Part shown: in pieces, positions 8,744-18,614 of the stretch | Numbering within the stretch: position 1 is the first letter of the stretch | How the letters are laid out: each line of letters begins with the position of its first letter | Origin: Thermosynechococcaceae cyanobacterium Okahandja | GTDB taxonomy: Bacteria > Cyanobacteriota > Cyanobacteriia > Thermosynechococcales > Thermosynechococcaceae | DNA length: 64,000 nt | Direction of reading: 5' to 3' | NCBI GenBank assembly: GCA_041530395.1 | Contig: CP136945.1 | Span: 2,356,001 to 2,420,000 of the forward strand | Position numbers and translations under genes: made by a program | The notes under the pieces: model-generated | The model's database searches: none | What the model was told of the DNA's origin: nothing | The model's input: only the letters and a program-made list of their open reading frames with translations

Positions 8744-10536
8744 GGAGTGTTGCCTTTGGGGCGTTTGATTGAGCTAACGTGCAGTTCCTTAAGCTGCTGC
8801 GGCTCCACGCCACTGGGGGCACCCGTCAGCAAACAGCGAGCCTGCTGGGTTTTGGGAAAGGCAATGGTATCGCGAATGGATTCTTCGCCGGCCAAGAGCA
8901 TGACGAGGCGATCGAGGCCGTAGGCAATGCCACCATGGGGCGGCGTGCCAAACTCAAAGGCTTCCAGTAAAAAGCCAAATTTTTCCTGGGCTGCGGCCTC
9001 ATCTAGGCCAATGGTTTCAAAGACTTGCCGCTGCAGTTCCGGTTGATGGATGCGCAGGCTGCCTCCCCCCACTTCGTAGCCGTTATAAACCAAGTCGTAG
9101 GCTTGGGCGCGCGCCGTTTTTAAGTCGTCTAAGTCCTCTGGATGAGGGGCGGTAAAGGGATGGTGCAGGGCTTCGAGGCGCTTCTCCTCGGCGTTCCACT
9201 CGAACATGGGAAAGTCCACAATCCACAGCAGGTTAATGGCCGCCGGATCAATGAGGGCAAATTCACGGGCAATGGTTTGGCGCAGCCGATCTAAGGTTTT
9301 GTTAACGGTGGCAACCTCCCCTGCCCCAAAGAGGAGTAGATGTCCCGCTTTGGCGCCTGTTCGCGCCAGTAGTTCAGCTTTTTGCTCTGGCGAAAGATTG
9401 TCTTTAATGGCACCAATGGTATCAATGTCGCCGTTGTCGCGCACACGGATATAGGCTAGGCCCTTGGCACCCGCTGCGGTGGCGGCCTGGAACAAATCGC
9501 CGCCGGGTTTAATGCGCACATTGGAAATACGCTCGTTGCCGTTGGGAATCGGCAGAATTTTAACGATGCCCCCTTGGGCGATCGCGCCGCTAAAGACCTT
9601 AAAGCCCGAGTCTTTGAGTAAATCCGAGACATCGACTAGTTCCAAACCGTAGCGGGTGTCCGGCTTATCGGTGCCGTAGCGATCCATGGCCGCTTGGTAG
9701 CTGAGGCGGGGGAACGGACGGGGCAGGTCAATCCCCTTAACGGTTTTGAAGATATGGCACACGAGGGCTTCGTTGAGGCTGAGGATTTCCTCTTGGCTCA
9801 TGAAGCTCATTTCCATATCCAGTTGGGTAAATTCCGGCTGGCGATCGGCGCGGAGGTCTTCATCGCGGAAGCAGCGGGCAATTTGGTAGTAGCGATCGCA
9901 CCCCGCCACCATCAGCAACTGCTTAAACAACTGCGGCGACTGAGGCAAGGCAAACCATTCCCCCGGGTTAACGCGGCTGGGTACGAGGTAGTCGCGGGCA
10001 CCTTCGGGGGTCGAGCGGGTGAGGATGGGGGTTTCCACTTCCATAAACCCGGCCTCATCCTCAAGAAAGCGGCGCATGGCCTGCACCACCCGATGGCGTA
10101 ATTGCAAATTCTGTGCCATGCGTTCCCGCCGCAAATCGAGGTAGCGGTAGCGTAGCCGCACCTCTTCGCGCACCGGCTCGTGCTCACTGGCCGAGATGCT
10201 AAAGGGCAATTGCTGCCGCACCGGATTCAGCAGTTCAATGTGGTCGGCGTACACCTCAATGTCGCCCGTGGCCAGTTTGGGGTTCAACGAATCGGCAGGG
10301 CGTTGGCTCACCCGACCCACCACCTTAACGACGTACTCGCTGCGGAGCCGATCCGCCTGCGGATAGGACTCAGGGGTGCGCTGCGGATCACTCACAACCT
10401 GGACAATGCCGGAGCGATCGCGCAAGTCAATAAAGATGACCCCACCATGATCTCGCCGCCGATCTACCCAGCCGTAGAGGGTGATCGTTGACCCAACATC
10501 GCTGACACGGACACTGCCGCAGTAGTGCGTTCGCAT
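8740..10536 (-). CDS. aspS: Aspartyl-tRNA synthetase
   Basis: About 598 residues, full length for bacterial-type AspRS. The N-terminal OB-fold anticodon-binding domain begins RTHYCGSVR and contains [19 protein letters not shown]; class II motif 2 is seen in [18 protein letters not shown] and motif 3 near the C-terminus in GIAYGLDRL; the bacterial insertion domain lies between (about residues 290-410). It charges tRNA-Asp with aspartate in the cytoplasm. Start chosen at ATG 10536 (MRTHYCG), as in family members; an in-frame TTG lies 9 bp upstream. A TAAAAT hexamer at 10566-10571 (minus strand) could be its -10 box. Confidence 0.97.
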   Translation of the reverse strand: MRTHYCGSVRVSDVGSTITLYGWVDRRRDHGGVIFIDLRDRSGIVQVVSDPQRTPESYPQADRLRSEYVVKVVGRVSQRPADSLNPKLATGDIEVYADHIELLNPVRQQLPFSISASEHEPVREEVRLRYRYLDLRRERMAQNLQLRHRVVQAMRRFLEDEAGFMEVETPILTRSTPEGARDYLVPSRVNPGEWFALPQSPQLFKQLLMVAGCDRYYQIARCFRDEDLRADRQPEFTQLDMEMSFMSQEEILSLNEALVCHIFKTVKGIDLPRPFPRLSYQAAMDRYGTDKPDTRYGLELVDVSDLLKDSGFKVFSGAIAQGGIVKILPIPNGNERISNVRIKPGGDLFQAATAAGAKGLAYIRVRDNGDIDTIGAIKDNLSPEQKAELLARTGAKAGHLLLFGAGEVATVNKTLDRLRQTIAREFALIDPAAINLLWIVDFPMFEWNAEEKRLEALHHPFTAPHPEDLDDLKTARAQAYDLVYNGYEVGGGSLRIHQPELQRQVFETIGLDEAAAQEKFGFLLEAFEFGTPPHGGIAYGLDRLVMLLAGEESIRDTIAFPKTQQARCLLTGAPSGVEPQQLKELHVSSIKRPKGNTP

Positions 10537-10703
10537 AAACCCCAAGTGGTAAGTAAAGCCTTACTATTTTAGCGGTTTCCCCTCCCCTAAAACGGCAATG
10601 CCCTCGTGACAAGAATCACCGCCATCTGTGCCTCCAGTCACACCGTCCCCCCCTAAGGCGGTGCCATAGTAGGCTTACCCAGTTGAATTCAGTGCATGAG
10701 TCT

Positions 10704-10934
10704 ATGACCCTGATGAGCATTGTCCAACGGATCAAGGCGACCCGCATTGTCACCCCCAGCCAAGAGCGGCAAATCAATGAGTTACTGTGGCGAACCTCCA
10801 TGGGCACCCCTGAGTACGAGGCCATGCGGGAACTGGCCATGGAGATTATTGCAGGTCGGATTCGGGTGCTTTCGCAAATTGAGCGGTTTGGCAGTTCTCG
10901 TGGCGGCGAAAATGATGGAGTAGAATTGGCGTAG
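10704..10934 (+). CDS. Small conserved cyanobacterial protein of unknown function
   Basis: A 76-residue frame from ATG 10704 (an in-frame ATG is also present at 10683). The sequence RQINELLWR followed by MRELAMEIIAG resembles a family of ~60-80 residue cyanobacterial proteins with the pattern sQExxIxxLLWx, predicted all-helical and cytoplasmic. No catalytic motif or membrane segment is present. It faces away from aspS and precedes the cysteine desulfurase gene by about 90 bp on the same strand. Function unknown. Confidence 0.65.
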   Translation: MTLMSIVQRIKATRIVTPSQERQINELLWRTSMGTPEYEAMRELAMEIIAGRIRVLSQIERFGSSRGGENDGVELA

Positions 10935-11021
10935 GCCACTGGCGATCGCCTCAGCCCTTTGAGGAGTGGATGGCAGCAATGCTTCAGGCCAGTGCCAACC
11001 TGCTGTGATTAGCGCCTACCC

Positions 11022-12191
11022 ATGCAACTGTATTTTGACTATGGTGCGACGACCCCCTGCCGCGCCGAAGCGTTAGCGGCAATGATGACGGTGTATCAGC
11101 AGCAGTGGGGCAACCCCGCCAGTGTGCACGAGTGGGGTCAGCGCTCGGCCACTGCCCTTGAGCAGGCACGGCTACAGGTGGCCGACCTGATTAACGCCCA
11201 TGCGGATGAAATTATTTTTACCTCCGGTGGCACGGAAGCGGATAATTTAGCCCTGTGGGGCATCACCCAGCAGTACGCAACCCCCCAACACGTCATTGTT
11301 TCTGCGGTGGAACACTCCGCCATTGCCAAGCCAGCCGCTGCCCTTGCCGCCCAAGGGTGGCAGGTGACGTATCTGGGGGTGAATCGTTGGGGACAGGTGG
11401 AACCCGCCCAACTCCGCCAAGCCCTACGGCATAATACGGTGCTGGTTTCTGTGATCTATGGCCAAAGTGAAGTGGGCACGCTCCAACCCATTGCTGAGCT
11501 AGCGTCAATTTGCCAGGAGGCGGGGGTTCCCATTCACACCGATGCCGTGCAGGTGGCCGGACGCTGTGCCATTGATGTGCGGCACTTAGGGGTCGATTTG
11601 CTCTCGTTGTCGAGCCACAAGCTCTACGGGCCGCAGGGGGCGGGTGCGCTGTATGTGCGCTCGGGGCTAACCCTCGAAGCGCTGTTGCGCGGCGGTGGTC
11701 AAGAATTGGGGCGGCGATCGGGTACTCCGGCGGTGCCTACCCTTGTGGGCTTTGGGGTGGCGGCGGAGCGGGCAGCGTCGGAACTGGCGACAGAACACTC
11801 GCGACTCATCCACCTGCGCGATCGCCTCTGGCAGCAATTGCGGGATCATCCCCAAGTGGAACTGACCGGCCATCCATGGCAGCGCTTGCCCCATCATCTG
11901 AGCCTGATTCTGCGCGATCGCCACGGGCAACCCCTCAACGGCAAAACCATGGTGCGGCAACTGAATTTAGCAGGGATTGCCATTAGTGCTGGCTCAGCCT
12001 GCCAGAGTGGTCAAACCCAACCTAGCCCTACCCTCTTGGCCATGGGTTACGATTCGGAAACCGCCAAGGCGGGAATTCGCATCACCCTAGGGCGGGAGAC
12101 CACCGCTGCGGATGTGGATTGGTTGGCGATGGTGCTCCGGCAATATCTCGCCGACGCGATTGCTCCGCCGGTGCCTGTGTCCCTTCGCTGA
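11022..12191 (+). CDS. Cysteine desulfurase (NifS/IscS class V aminotransferase)
   Basis: 389 residues, typical length. It begins MQLYFDYGATTP (the YFDxxATTP signature), has TSGGTEADN at 68-75, HTDAVQ at 172-177, the PLP Schiff-base lysine in SSHKLYGP (Lys200), and the persulfide cysteine loop SACQSG (Cys327). The enzyme moves sulfur from L-cysteine to iron-sulfur assembly or thiolation acceptors. The segment before EVGT reads VIYGQSEVGT where most relatives have NNEVGT, a mild divergence. No iscU or sufE is adjacent. The next gene starts 10 bp downstream, suggesting an operon. Confidence 0.92.
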   Translation: MQLYFDYGATTPCRAEALAAMMTVYQQQWGNPASVHEWGQRSATALEQARLQVADLINAHADEIIFTSGGTEADNLALWGITQQYATPQHVIVSAVEHSAIAKPAAALAAQGWQVTYLGVNRWGQVEPAQLRQALRHNTVLVSVIYGQSEVGTLQPIAELASICQEAGVPIHTDAVQVAGRCAIDVRHLGVDLLSLSSHKLYGPQGAGALYVRSGLTLEALLRGGGQELGRRSGTPAVPTLVGFGVAAERAASELATEHSRLIHLRDRLWQQLRDHPQVELTGHPWQRLPHHLSLILRDRHGQPLNGKTMVRQLNLAGIAISAGSACQSGQTQPSPTLLAMGYDSETAKAGIRITLGRETTAADVDWLAMVLRQYLADAIAPPVPVSLR

Positions 12192-12201
12192 GGGCGCAAC
12201 C

Positions 12202-12663
12202 ATGCTATTGGCAACCCTCTCAGAGCAAGGTTCTTGGGCACTGACGTTGTACGGCACAGGTGTCACCGCCGCCTTGTTATTCAGCCTCTGGCGATGGGTG
12301 CAACGCCCCTCGCAGCTACAGCAGGAGCGCGATCGCTACCACAACGATCTGCACGCCTGCCAGCAACAATGTACCCAACTGCGGCAGCAACTCGAGCACA
12401 TCACCCGGGAAAACGAATCTCTGAGGAGCGATCGCAACCATTGGCACCAGCAATACCAAACCCTCAGTGAACAGTTAGCCGCCCTAGAAGCCACCTATGA
12501 GCAACTGGAGCAGCAACTGCACCGCCTTGAGCAGGAGCGCGATCGCCTCCAAGAGGCCCTGAATCACCCGCCGGACTGGTGGCAGGAAATTACCAAGAAC
12601 TACCAAGCGTGGTGGGACAACCTCCCCTTTTTGCCCCACGAGGATCCAGGCTCCAAGTCTTAG
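12202..12663 (+). CDS. Membrane-anchored coiled-coil protein
   Basis: 153 residues from ATG 12202, the first start after the desulfurase stop (10 bp gap). One hydrophobic segment at residues ~10-28 is followed by a long Gln/Glu/Arg-rich coiled coil (about 33-120) with leucine heptads such as LEATYEQLEQQLHRLEQERD, and a Trp-rich tail (DWWQEITKNYQAWWDNL). This layout suggests a bitopic inner-membrane protein with a cytoplasmic coiled coil. I do not recognise a family. Co-transcription with the desulfurase gene is likely from spacing. Confidence 0.7.
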   Translation: MLLATLSEQGSWALTLYGTGVTAALLFSLWRWVQRPSQLQQERDRYHNDLHACQQQCTQLRQQLEHITRENESLRSDRNHWHQQYQTLSEQLAALEATYEQLEQQLHRLEQERDRLQEALNHPPDWWQEITKNYQAWWDNLPFLPHEDPGSKS

Positions 12664-12730
12664 CGGCAGATAGCCAAGGGGAATTCAGATACACTGAGAA
12701 CAGTATCCTTGGGTGAAATGTTCTGGGTTC

Positions 12731-15322
12731 ATGTCTGGTTTTGACCTCCCCACTAGCCGCGCCTTTTTCCTCAGTGGTGCTCGCCCCCACTACAGCCCCG
12801 ATCGCCCCGTGCGGGTTGAGCATATTTTTCTCGATTTAACGCTGGATCCGGCGCAGCAACAGTGCTGGGGACAGTGCCAACTCCAGTTGCGGCCTCTGCA
12901 TCGCCACCTGGGGCACCTCCGCCTAAATGCCGTGGGTCAACAGATTAAAGGGGTCACCCTTCAGCATCAGCCCCATCCCTACACCTACGATGGTGAACAC
13001 TTAGACATTGCCCTTGCCCCCAGTCTTTTAGAGCCTGATCACAGCCTGCTGCTCACGATTGACTACCACCTCGATCGCCCCCAACGCGGCCTGTATTTTG
13101 TCGGCACAACCCAAGCGTGGACGCAAGGGGAAGATGAAGACTCCCGCTACTGGTTTCCCTGCTTTGACTATCCGGGACAGTTAGCCACCTCTGAAGTGCG
13201 GGTACGGGTGCCCCAGCCCCTACAGGCCATTTCTAATGGTGAACTCCGCGCCAGCTACAGCGAAGGCGAATGGCAGGTGTTCCACTGGTATCAACCCCAA
13301 GTGCACCCCACCTACCTGATGACCTTAGCCGTGGGAGACTTTGCCGTCTTTGACGACCAGTGGCAAGGTAAACCCGTCACCTACTATGTGGCCAAGGATC
13401 GAGCCGCAGATGCCCGCCGCAGTCTGGGGAAAACCCCCCAAATGATTGACTTTTTTAGCCGCATCTATGGCTACCCCTATCCCTACCCCAAGTACGCCCA
13501 AGTCTGTGTGGCGGATTTTATTTTTGGCGGGATGGAAAACACCTCAACCACACTGCTCACTGATCGCTGTTTGCTAGACGAGCGGGCCGCGCAGGAGGAT
13601 TTCCGCACCGAAAGTTTAGTGGCTCATGAGTTAGCCCATCAGTGGTTTGGCGACTTGGTAGTCATCAAGCACTGGTCCCATGCGTGGTTGAAGGAGGGGA
13701 TGGCCTCCTATGCGGAGGTGCTCTGGTTTGAGCAGGCCTACGGCGCGGAGTTTGCCGCCTACTACCGTCTTGGAGAGCTACGCAACTACCTCAGCGAAGA
13801 TAGCGATCGCTACCGCCGTCCCATTGTCACCCACATCTATCGGGATGCCATTGAACTGTACGATCGCCACCTCTACGAAAAGGGGGCGTGTGTGTATCAC
13901 ATGATCCGCCAAGAACTCGGGGAGGAGTTGTTCTGGAGCGCAATCCAAACCTTTGTCAAAACCTATGCCCACCAAACCGTGGAAACGGTGGACTTGCTGC
14001 GCGCCATTGAAAGCGCTACGGGCCGGAACCTGCTGCCCCTCTTTGACCAGTACGTGTTTCGCGGTGGCCACCCGGATTTTCACGTTACCTATCGCTGGGA
14101 AAGTGCCGATCAGTTAGCGGTACTCACGATCAAGCAGCAACAAGCCACCGATGGCATCAGTCCTTTAGAGCGGAATTTATTTGATCTGCGCATTCCGGTC
14201 GCCATCGGTACCGTGGATGAGGGGGGCCACCTGTCGCTGCAAACCCTTAGCCTGCGGGTGTATGAACCCGAGCACACGTTCTATCTGCCCCTGCCACAGC
14301 AGCCGAGTTTTGTGAGTTTTGATGCTGGGAACCACACCCTAAAGACCGTCACGCTGGAGTATCCACTACCGGAACTCAAGGCTCAGTTGCGCCATGACCC
14401 GGACGTGTTAGGACGGATTCAGGCCGCTATTGCCCTGGGCAAAAAAGGCAACCTAGAGGTGGTTCATACCCTCGCCACCGCTCTCAAGGAGGAGCCATTC
14501 TGGGGGGTGCGCCAAGAAATTGCCACCGTTTTGGGCACCATCCGCCTCGATCAAAGCCTTGATGCTTTGGCCATTGCCCTTGCGGATCCGCAGCCACAGG
14601 TGCGCCGTGCCGCCGTGGAAGCCATTGCCAGTTTTAAGAGTGCGGCGGCTTACAACTTGCTCAAACCCTTGGCCAAGCACGGTGACCCCAGCTATAGTGT
14701 CGAAGCGGCAGCCCTTAAAGGCATTGGCCTGATTGCCGCCGCCAAGCCCCAGCCGAAGCCCAGCCCAGAAAAAGTCCTCAAGCGGTTGCGCCATGCCCTA
14801 GAAACCCGCCCAAGCTGGAATGAAGTGATCCGCTGTGGGGCGATCGCTGGTGTGGGTCAACTGAAGGATTTACCGGAAGCCGTTGAACTGGTGCTGGCCT
14901 ATACGGCGGAAACCGTGCCCCAACCCCTGCGCTTGGCCGCCATTCGGACGCTGGGTGTCATGGGCGATCGCCACCATCCCCAACTGCGCCAGATCCTAGA
15001 ACGATTAGGGCAGTTGAGCCACGAGACCTTTTTCCTCACCCAAGTGGCGGTGGTACATGCCCTCAGTCAAATTGATCATCCTCGCGTGTTACCGCTGTTG
15101 CAGACCTTGGGCGATCGCAGCCGCGATGGTCGGGTCAAGCGATTAGTCGATGAAAGTATCGCCAAAATTCAGAACGCTCTTGGCAGCGATGAGCGCCTGA
15201 AAACCCTTGAGCACACCCTCAGCGAGGTACAAAAGGAAAACCAAACCCTCAAAAGCCGCCTTGAGCAACTCGAAGCTAAAACCAAGGCAACGCCTACACA
15301 TCCGGAATCAAGGCCAAGTTAG
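12731..15322 (+). CDS. M1-family zinc aminopeptidase with C-terminal HEAT repeats
   Basis: About 863 residues from ATG 12731 (an in-frame GTG lies 18 bp upstream). The M1 catalytic part shows GGMENTST, a variant of the GAMEN exopeptidase loop, then HELAHQWFGD (HExxH at 299-303) with the third zinc ligand Glu in KEGMASYAE. M1 enzymes remove N-terminal amino acids from peptides. After the catalytic region come HEAT-like repeats (VRQEIATVL, VRRAAVEAIASF and similar, ~560-820) in place of the usual M1 helical cap, and a short coiled coil at the C-terminus. No signal peptide, so probably cytoplasmic. Confidence 0.9.
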   Translation: MSGFDLPTSRAFFLSGARPHYSPDRPVRVEHIFLDLTLDPAQQQCWGQCQLQLRPLHRHLGHLRLNAVGQQIKGVTLQHQPHPYTYDGEHLDIALAPSLLEPDHSLLLTIDYHLDRPQRGLYFVGTTQAWTQGEDEDSRYWFPCFDYPGQLATSEVRVRVPQPLQAISNGELRASYSEGEWQVFHWYQPQVHPTYLMTLAVGDFAVFDDQWQGKPVTYYVAKDRAADARRSLGKTPQMIDFFSRIYGYPYPYPKYAQVCVADFIFGGMENTSTTLLTDRCLLDERAAQEDFRTESLVAHELAHQWFGDLVVIKHWSHAWLKEGMASYAEVLWFEQAYGAEFAAYYRLGELRNYLSEDSDRYRRPIVTHIYRDAIELYDRHLYEKGACVYHMIRQELGEELFWSAIQTFVKTYAHQTVETVDLLRAIESATGRNLLPLFDQYVFRGGHPDFHVTYRWESADQLAVLTIKQQQATDGISPLERNLFDLRIPVAIGTVDEGGHLSLQTLSLRVYEPEHTFYLPLPQQPSFVSFDAGNHTLKTVTLEYPLPELKAQLRHDPDVLGRIQAAIALGKKGNLEVVHTLATALKEEPFWGVRQEIATVLGTIRLDQSLDALAIALADPQPQVRRAAVEAIASFKSAAAYNLLKPLAKHGDPSYSVEAAALKGIGLIAAAKPQPKPSPEKVLKRLRHALETRPSWNEVIRCGAIAGVGQLKDLPEAVELVLAYTAETVPQPLRLAAIRTLGVMGDRHHPQLRQILERLGQLSHETFFLTQVAVVHALSQIDHPRVLPLLQTLGDRSRDGRVKRLVDESIAKIQNALGSDERLKTLEHTLSEVQKENQTLKSRLEQLEAKTKATPTHPESRPS

Positions 15323-15491
15323 CCGTATCCACCGTATAAAATCCGGCAGGCACCCTTGCTGTGGGGCGAGCACAAATTATGCTATCAGACGGCCCATAAA
15401 TGACAACCAAGTTGGTGCTACTAAGGAAACGGCAGAGAACTCCCCCAAGCGGGGCAATATCGTTACTCTCTCCAAACACCACAAGGGGTTA
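15294..15491 (-). pseudogene. Second in-frame copy of the module, cut off by a TAA
   Basis: Directly after the TAA at 15491-15489 and in the same frame, the sequence reads PLVVFGES, then STNLVVIYGPSDSIICARP and VPAGFYTVDT, clearly homologous to the C-terminal module of the upstream protein (NLVVIxGPxxSxICAxPTAxVPxGxYxVD). The simplest reading is one two-module protein in which a CAA glutamine codon became TAA. Translation could also restart at the GTG at 15482, giving 62 residues without a signal peptide. The end overlaps the 3' end of the convergent aminopeptidase gene by 29 bp. Confidence 0.6.
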
Positions 15492-16100
15492 CTGGGGCAC
15501 AAGGGAAAGGGTTTCCGGGTCAACAATATAGACACCACTGGGCACGGTGGCCGTGGGTTGAGCACAGATCACACTCCCCTCCGGCCCGCGGATAACTACC
15601 AAGTTGGTGGTGTTGGCACTGTTACAGGGCACCTGCACCAAGTTATAGCTAGAGAGCAACTGTCCTCCCGGACTGGTGACCACCACTGTCGGTTCCGATT
15701 GTGCTGCGGCGACGCTGCCTGCCACTGCCGCAGTGGCAATATTGCCCCAAAAGCCACCGCCCCAATACACCCGATTGGGATACCAAGGACGATTACCGTT
15801 CCACCACCAATTCCCTAAGCCCGGATTCCAGCGGGGATTGACAATGGCGTTATTGTACCGATAGCGGGGAGCAGTAGGCGTAACATCAACACCCCCACGG
15901 GGTGGGTTGCCGGGGGTAGCGGGTGTAACATCAACGCCACCGCGAGGGGTCGTATCCACAGGCCCACGGGGTGGGTTGCCCGCAGGTCTGCCACGGCCAC
16001 GGGGCGCTGCAAGTGCCGCTAGATCGCTGCTGACCAAAAGAGTGATGCCGGTCACCAGCAGAATTAGGGGAACGGAGCGGCAGCGCGGTGGCCAAAGCAT
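15489..16100 (-). CDS. Secreted Gly/Pro-rich protein with C-terminal module
   Basis: 203 residues from ATG 16100. An N-terminal signal-like segment (basic CRSVPLILLVTGITLLV, then ALAAP) is followed by a Pro/Arg/Gly-rich low-complexity region with three PRGG/VDVTP-type repeats, a Trp/Asn-rich stretch (GLGNWWWNGNRPWYPN), a Gly/Ala helix, and a C-terminal module of about 60 residues containing TNLVVIRGPEGSVICAQP. I recognise no named family; export is inferred. The same frame resumes right after its TAA with a second copy of the C-terminal module (see next entry). Downstream of its start there is no operon partner. Confidence 0.7.
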   Translation of the reverse strand: MLWPPRCRSVPLILLVTGITLLVSSDLAALAAPRGRGRPAGNPPRGPVDTTPRGGVDVTPATPGNPPRGGVDVTPTAPRYRYNNAIVNPRWNPGLGNWWWNGNRPWYPNRVYWGGGFWGNIATAAVAGSVAAAQSEPTVVVTSPGGQLLSSYNLVQVPCNSANTTNLVVIRGPEGSVICAQPTATVPSGVYIVDPETLSLVPQ

Positions 16101-16351
16101 GATTGATCGACCTCAAGGTATAAGGAGGGAAATCGCCCTAGGATTTAAGAATCCTCTTTTCCACTCTAGCCAACCCCCTGAAGAGCCATCCCTCGGTTGT
16201 AACTGACTGTTACATTTCGCCAAGGAATGCAGCAATTTTTCATATTTCGATGGAATGAGAGCCTAGGGCTGCCTGAGAAAATGGGGGGCGATCGCCGGAT
16301 TGGTCGCAGTCCCCGATAGCATAGAAAAGGAAGGAATCACGGGAGAGTCGG

Positions 16352-17359
16352 GTGACGAAAAAACGGGTATTATCGGGGGTGCAGCCCACGGGCAGTTTGC
16401 ATCTGGGCAATTACTTGGGGGCAATTCGCAATTGGGTGGCCGGTCAGGCCAACTACGATAATTACTTCTGTGTGGTTGATTTACACGCCATTACGGTGCC
16501 CCACGATCCAGCCGTGCTGGCGGCCAATACCTATACTGTTGCGGCGCTCTACCTTGCCTGTGGCATTGATCCAAACCATGCCACCATTTTTGTGCAGTCC
16601 CACGTCAGTGCCCACGCGGAACTCACATGGCTGCTGAATTGTATTACCCCCCTCAACTGGCTCGAGGACATGATCCAGTTCAAGGAAAAAGCCGTCAAAC
16701 AGGGGGAAAATGTCGCGGCGGGGCTGTTGGACTATCCGGTTCTGATGGCGGCGGATATTTTGCTCTATGATGCGGATCTTGTACCCGTTGGCGAGGATCA
16801 AAAGCAACATTTGGAGCTCACCCGCGATATTGCCGCCCGCGTCAATTATCTGTTTGCCCGCAATCAAGCGCCAATTCTAAAATTGCCGGAGCCGTTGATT
16901 GCCAAGGCGGGGGCACGGGTCATGAGCCTGACCGATGGCACCAAGAAAATGTCGAAGTCGGATCCCTCAGACTTCAGTCGCATTAACCTGTTGGATCCAC
17001 CGGATGAGATTCGCAAAAAAATTAAACGCTGTAAAACGGATCCGATCCGCGGCCTCACGTTTGATGACCCCGACCGCCCCGAAGCCAATAACCTGTTGGG
17101 GTTGTACCAAGTCCTCAGCGGCCAAACCAAAGAAGCCGTCGCAGCAGAGTGTGCCGAGATGGGGTGGGGGCAGTTTAAGCCTCTGCTCACGGATGCCATG
17201 ATTGCTGCCCTGACACCGATTCAGCAGCGCTACCACGAGATTATGGCGGATCCGAGTTATTTGAAGGACTTACTCAAAGCGGGACGGGACAAAGCGGCAA
17301 CGGTTGCGAATGCGACGCTTGAGCGGGTGAAATTGGCGTTTGGCTATGCTCTGCCATGA
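16352..17359 (+). CDS. trpS: Tryptophanyl-tRNA synthetase
   Basis: 335 residues from GTG 16352, preceded by GGGAGAG. The class I signatures are present: HIGH-equivalent TGSLHLGNYLGA near residue 12 and KMSKSDP near residue 199, plus DLHAITVPHD and the GEDQKQH segment that contacts substrate. It charges tRNA-Trp. Length and motifs are normal for the bacterial enzyme. It overlaps the next gene by 4 bp (ATGA), so the two are probably translationally coupled. Confidence 0.96.
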   Translation: MTKKRVLSGVQPTGSLHLGNYLGAIRNWVAGQANYDNYFCVVDLHAITVPHDPAVLAANTYTVAALYLACGIDPNHATIFVQSHVSAHAELTWLLNCITPLNWLEDMIQFKEKAVKQGENVAAGLLDYPVLMAADILLYDADLVPVGEDQKQHLELTRDIAARVNYLFARNQAPILKLPEPLIAKAGARVMSLTDGTKKMSKSDPSDFSRINLLDPPDEIRKKIKRCKTDPIRGLTFDDPDRPEANNLLGLYQVLSGQTKEAVAAECAEMGWGQFKPLLTDAMIAALTPIQQRYHEIMADPSYLKDLLKAGRDKAATVANATLERVKLAFGYALP

Positions 17360-18606
17360 GGATTGGGCGGCAATTACGTCGAGTCTGGCGCACCTTCTGG
17401 CGGCGATCGCGCCTTGTCAATAACGAACCCCTGAATCGGGTGAGTTTAATTGTCATTATTTTGGTGGATATTTTTATCCTCATTAATGTCTTTAGTGGCT
17501 TGGCCGACATTGGCAATTGGCTGTTGAGTCCGAGCCAAGCCCAGCCCTGCTACGCCCCGTGGCAGGCCTATCGTCAGGATACCGAGGGCGATCGCGACTG
17601 GCGCTTTATTGAGCAGCACCTTCAAAATAGCCTTTCCCCCTCCGGAGCCGCCGCAACCGTTGTAGAGTCCCTAGAGCGCAGTGCCGTTGGCAAACTGGGG
17701 GACATTTCCGAGATCTGTTTCACCTACGCCCGTCATCAGGATGCGGTGAATACAGGGGTGAATCAGGAGCGATTGCGCCGCCTTGGCCAATTACAACAGG
17801 AAATAGATACCCTCGAAGCCACGAACCGGCGAATTCGCCAGGAGTACGATTCAACGCTACTGGAGCAGTTAGCGGGGCAACCCAGTGACCAATCCATCAA
17901 CCTTGTCGAGGCTGCAAAGGCCAAGGCAACCCTTGAGGCCAACAACCGTGCCATTGCCCGCCTAAAGCAAGACCAGCAAGCCCTACAGGCAACGATTCTC
18001 AACGAACCCGCCAGCCAAGCCTTTCTCCAGTTTCTTGCCAACGCGGCCACGTTTGCCACCCTTGAGGCGCAGTACCAACAGTCCCAGTTTTGGTACCCCA
18101 GCCTGCGATTTTTGCTGCAAGCCCTGTTTTTAGTGCCCTTGATTGCCCTTGCTTGGGCGGTGAACCACTACGCCGATCGCCGCCAGTACGGCCTGATGGC
18201 CTTAATGAGTTGGCACCTGCTGGTGATTTTCCTGATTCCGCTCCTGCTGAAAATTTTTGAGCTATTGCAGGTGGGGGTGCTGTTCCGCTGGCTCTCAGCG
18301 CTGGTGCTCAGGCTGTTTGGTGGCCTCCTCTTTCTTGTCAGTTACCTCTATATCCTGCTCATTCCTGCGGTTGGCTTTGGCATCATTAAGCTGGCGCAAA
18401 CCCTCTTTTTGAACCCACAACGTCAAGCGGCGGCACGGGCACAAAAGCAGCGCTGCCTCCGCTGTGGCAAGCGACTGCCCCAGAGCGACCGGTACTGCCC
18501 CCACTGTGGTTACTTGCAGTGGCAACCCTGCCCGGCCTGTCAGCAGCCGACGTACCGACATCTGCCCTACTGCCGCCATTGTGGCGCTCAAACCAGTCCC
18601 CCCTGA
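17356..18606 (+). CDS. Multi-pass membrane protein with two C-terminal zinc ribbons
   Basis: 416 residues. A basic N-terminus precedes a hydrophobic segment (~26-50), then a soluble helical region with coiled-coil character (about 130-225), then three or so membrane segments (~235-340), then a tail with two zinc-ribbon motifs: CLRCGKRLPQ...CPHCG and CPACQQP...CRHCG. Four Cys-pair knuckles in the last 60 residues suggest metal-bound, cytosol-facing ribbons. I do not recognise a named family. Its start overlaps the trpS stop (ATGA) and a class V aminotransferase begins 8 bp after its stop, suggesting a three-gene operon. Confidence 0.75.
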   Translation: MRIGRQLRRVWRTFWRRSRLVNNEPLNRVSLIVIILVDIFILINVFSGLADIGNWLLSPSQAQPCYAPWQAYRQDTEGDRDWRFIEQHLQNSLSPSGAAATVVESLERSAVGKLGDISEICFTYARHQDAVNTGVNQERLRRLGQLQQEIDTLEATNRRIRQEYDSTLLEQLAGQPSDQSINLVEAAKAKATLEANNRAIARLKQDQQALQATILNEPASQAFLQFLANAATFATLEAQYQQSQFWYPSLRFLLQALFLVPLIALAWAVNHYADRRQYGLMALMSWHLLVIFLIPLLLKIFELLQVGVLFRWLSALVLRLFGGLLFLVSYLYILLIPAVGFGIIKLAQTLFLNPQRQAAARAQKQRCLRCGKRLPQSDRYCPHCGYLQWQPCPACQQPTYRHLPYCRHCGAQTSPP

Positions 18607-18614
18607 GAGATGCT

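Noticed and set aside
15207-15818. 203-residue plus-strand open frame across the secreted-protein gene
   Set aside because: Antisense to a frame with a signal peptide and duplicated modules; composition is low-complexity and no motif is present.
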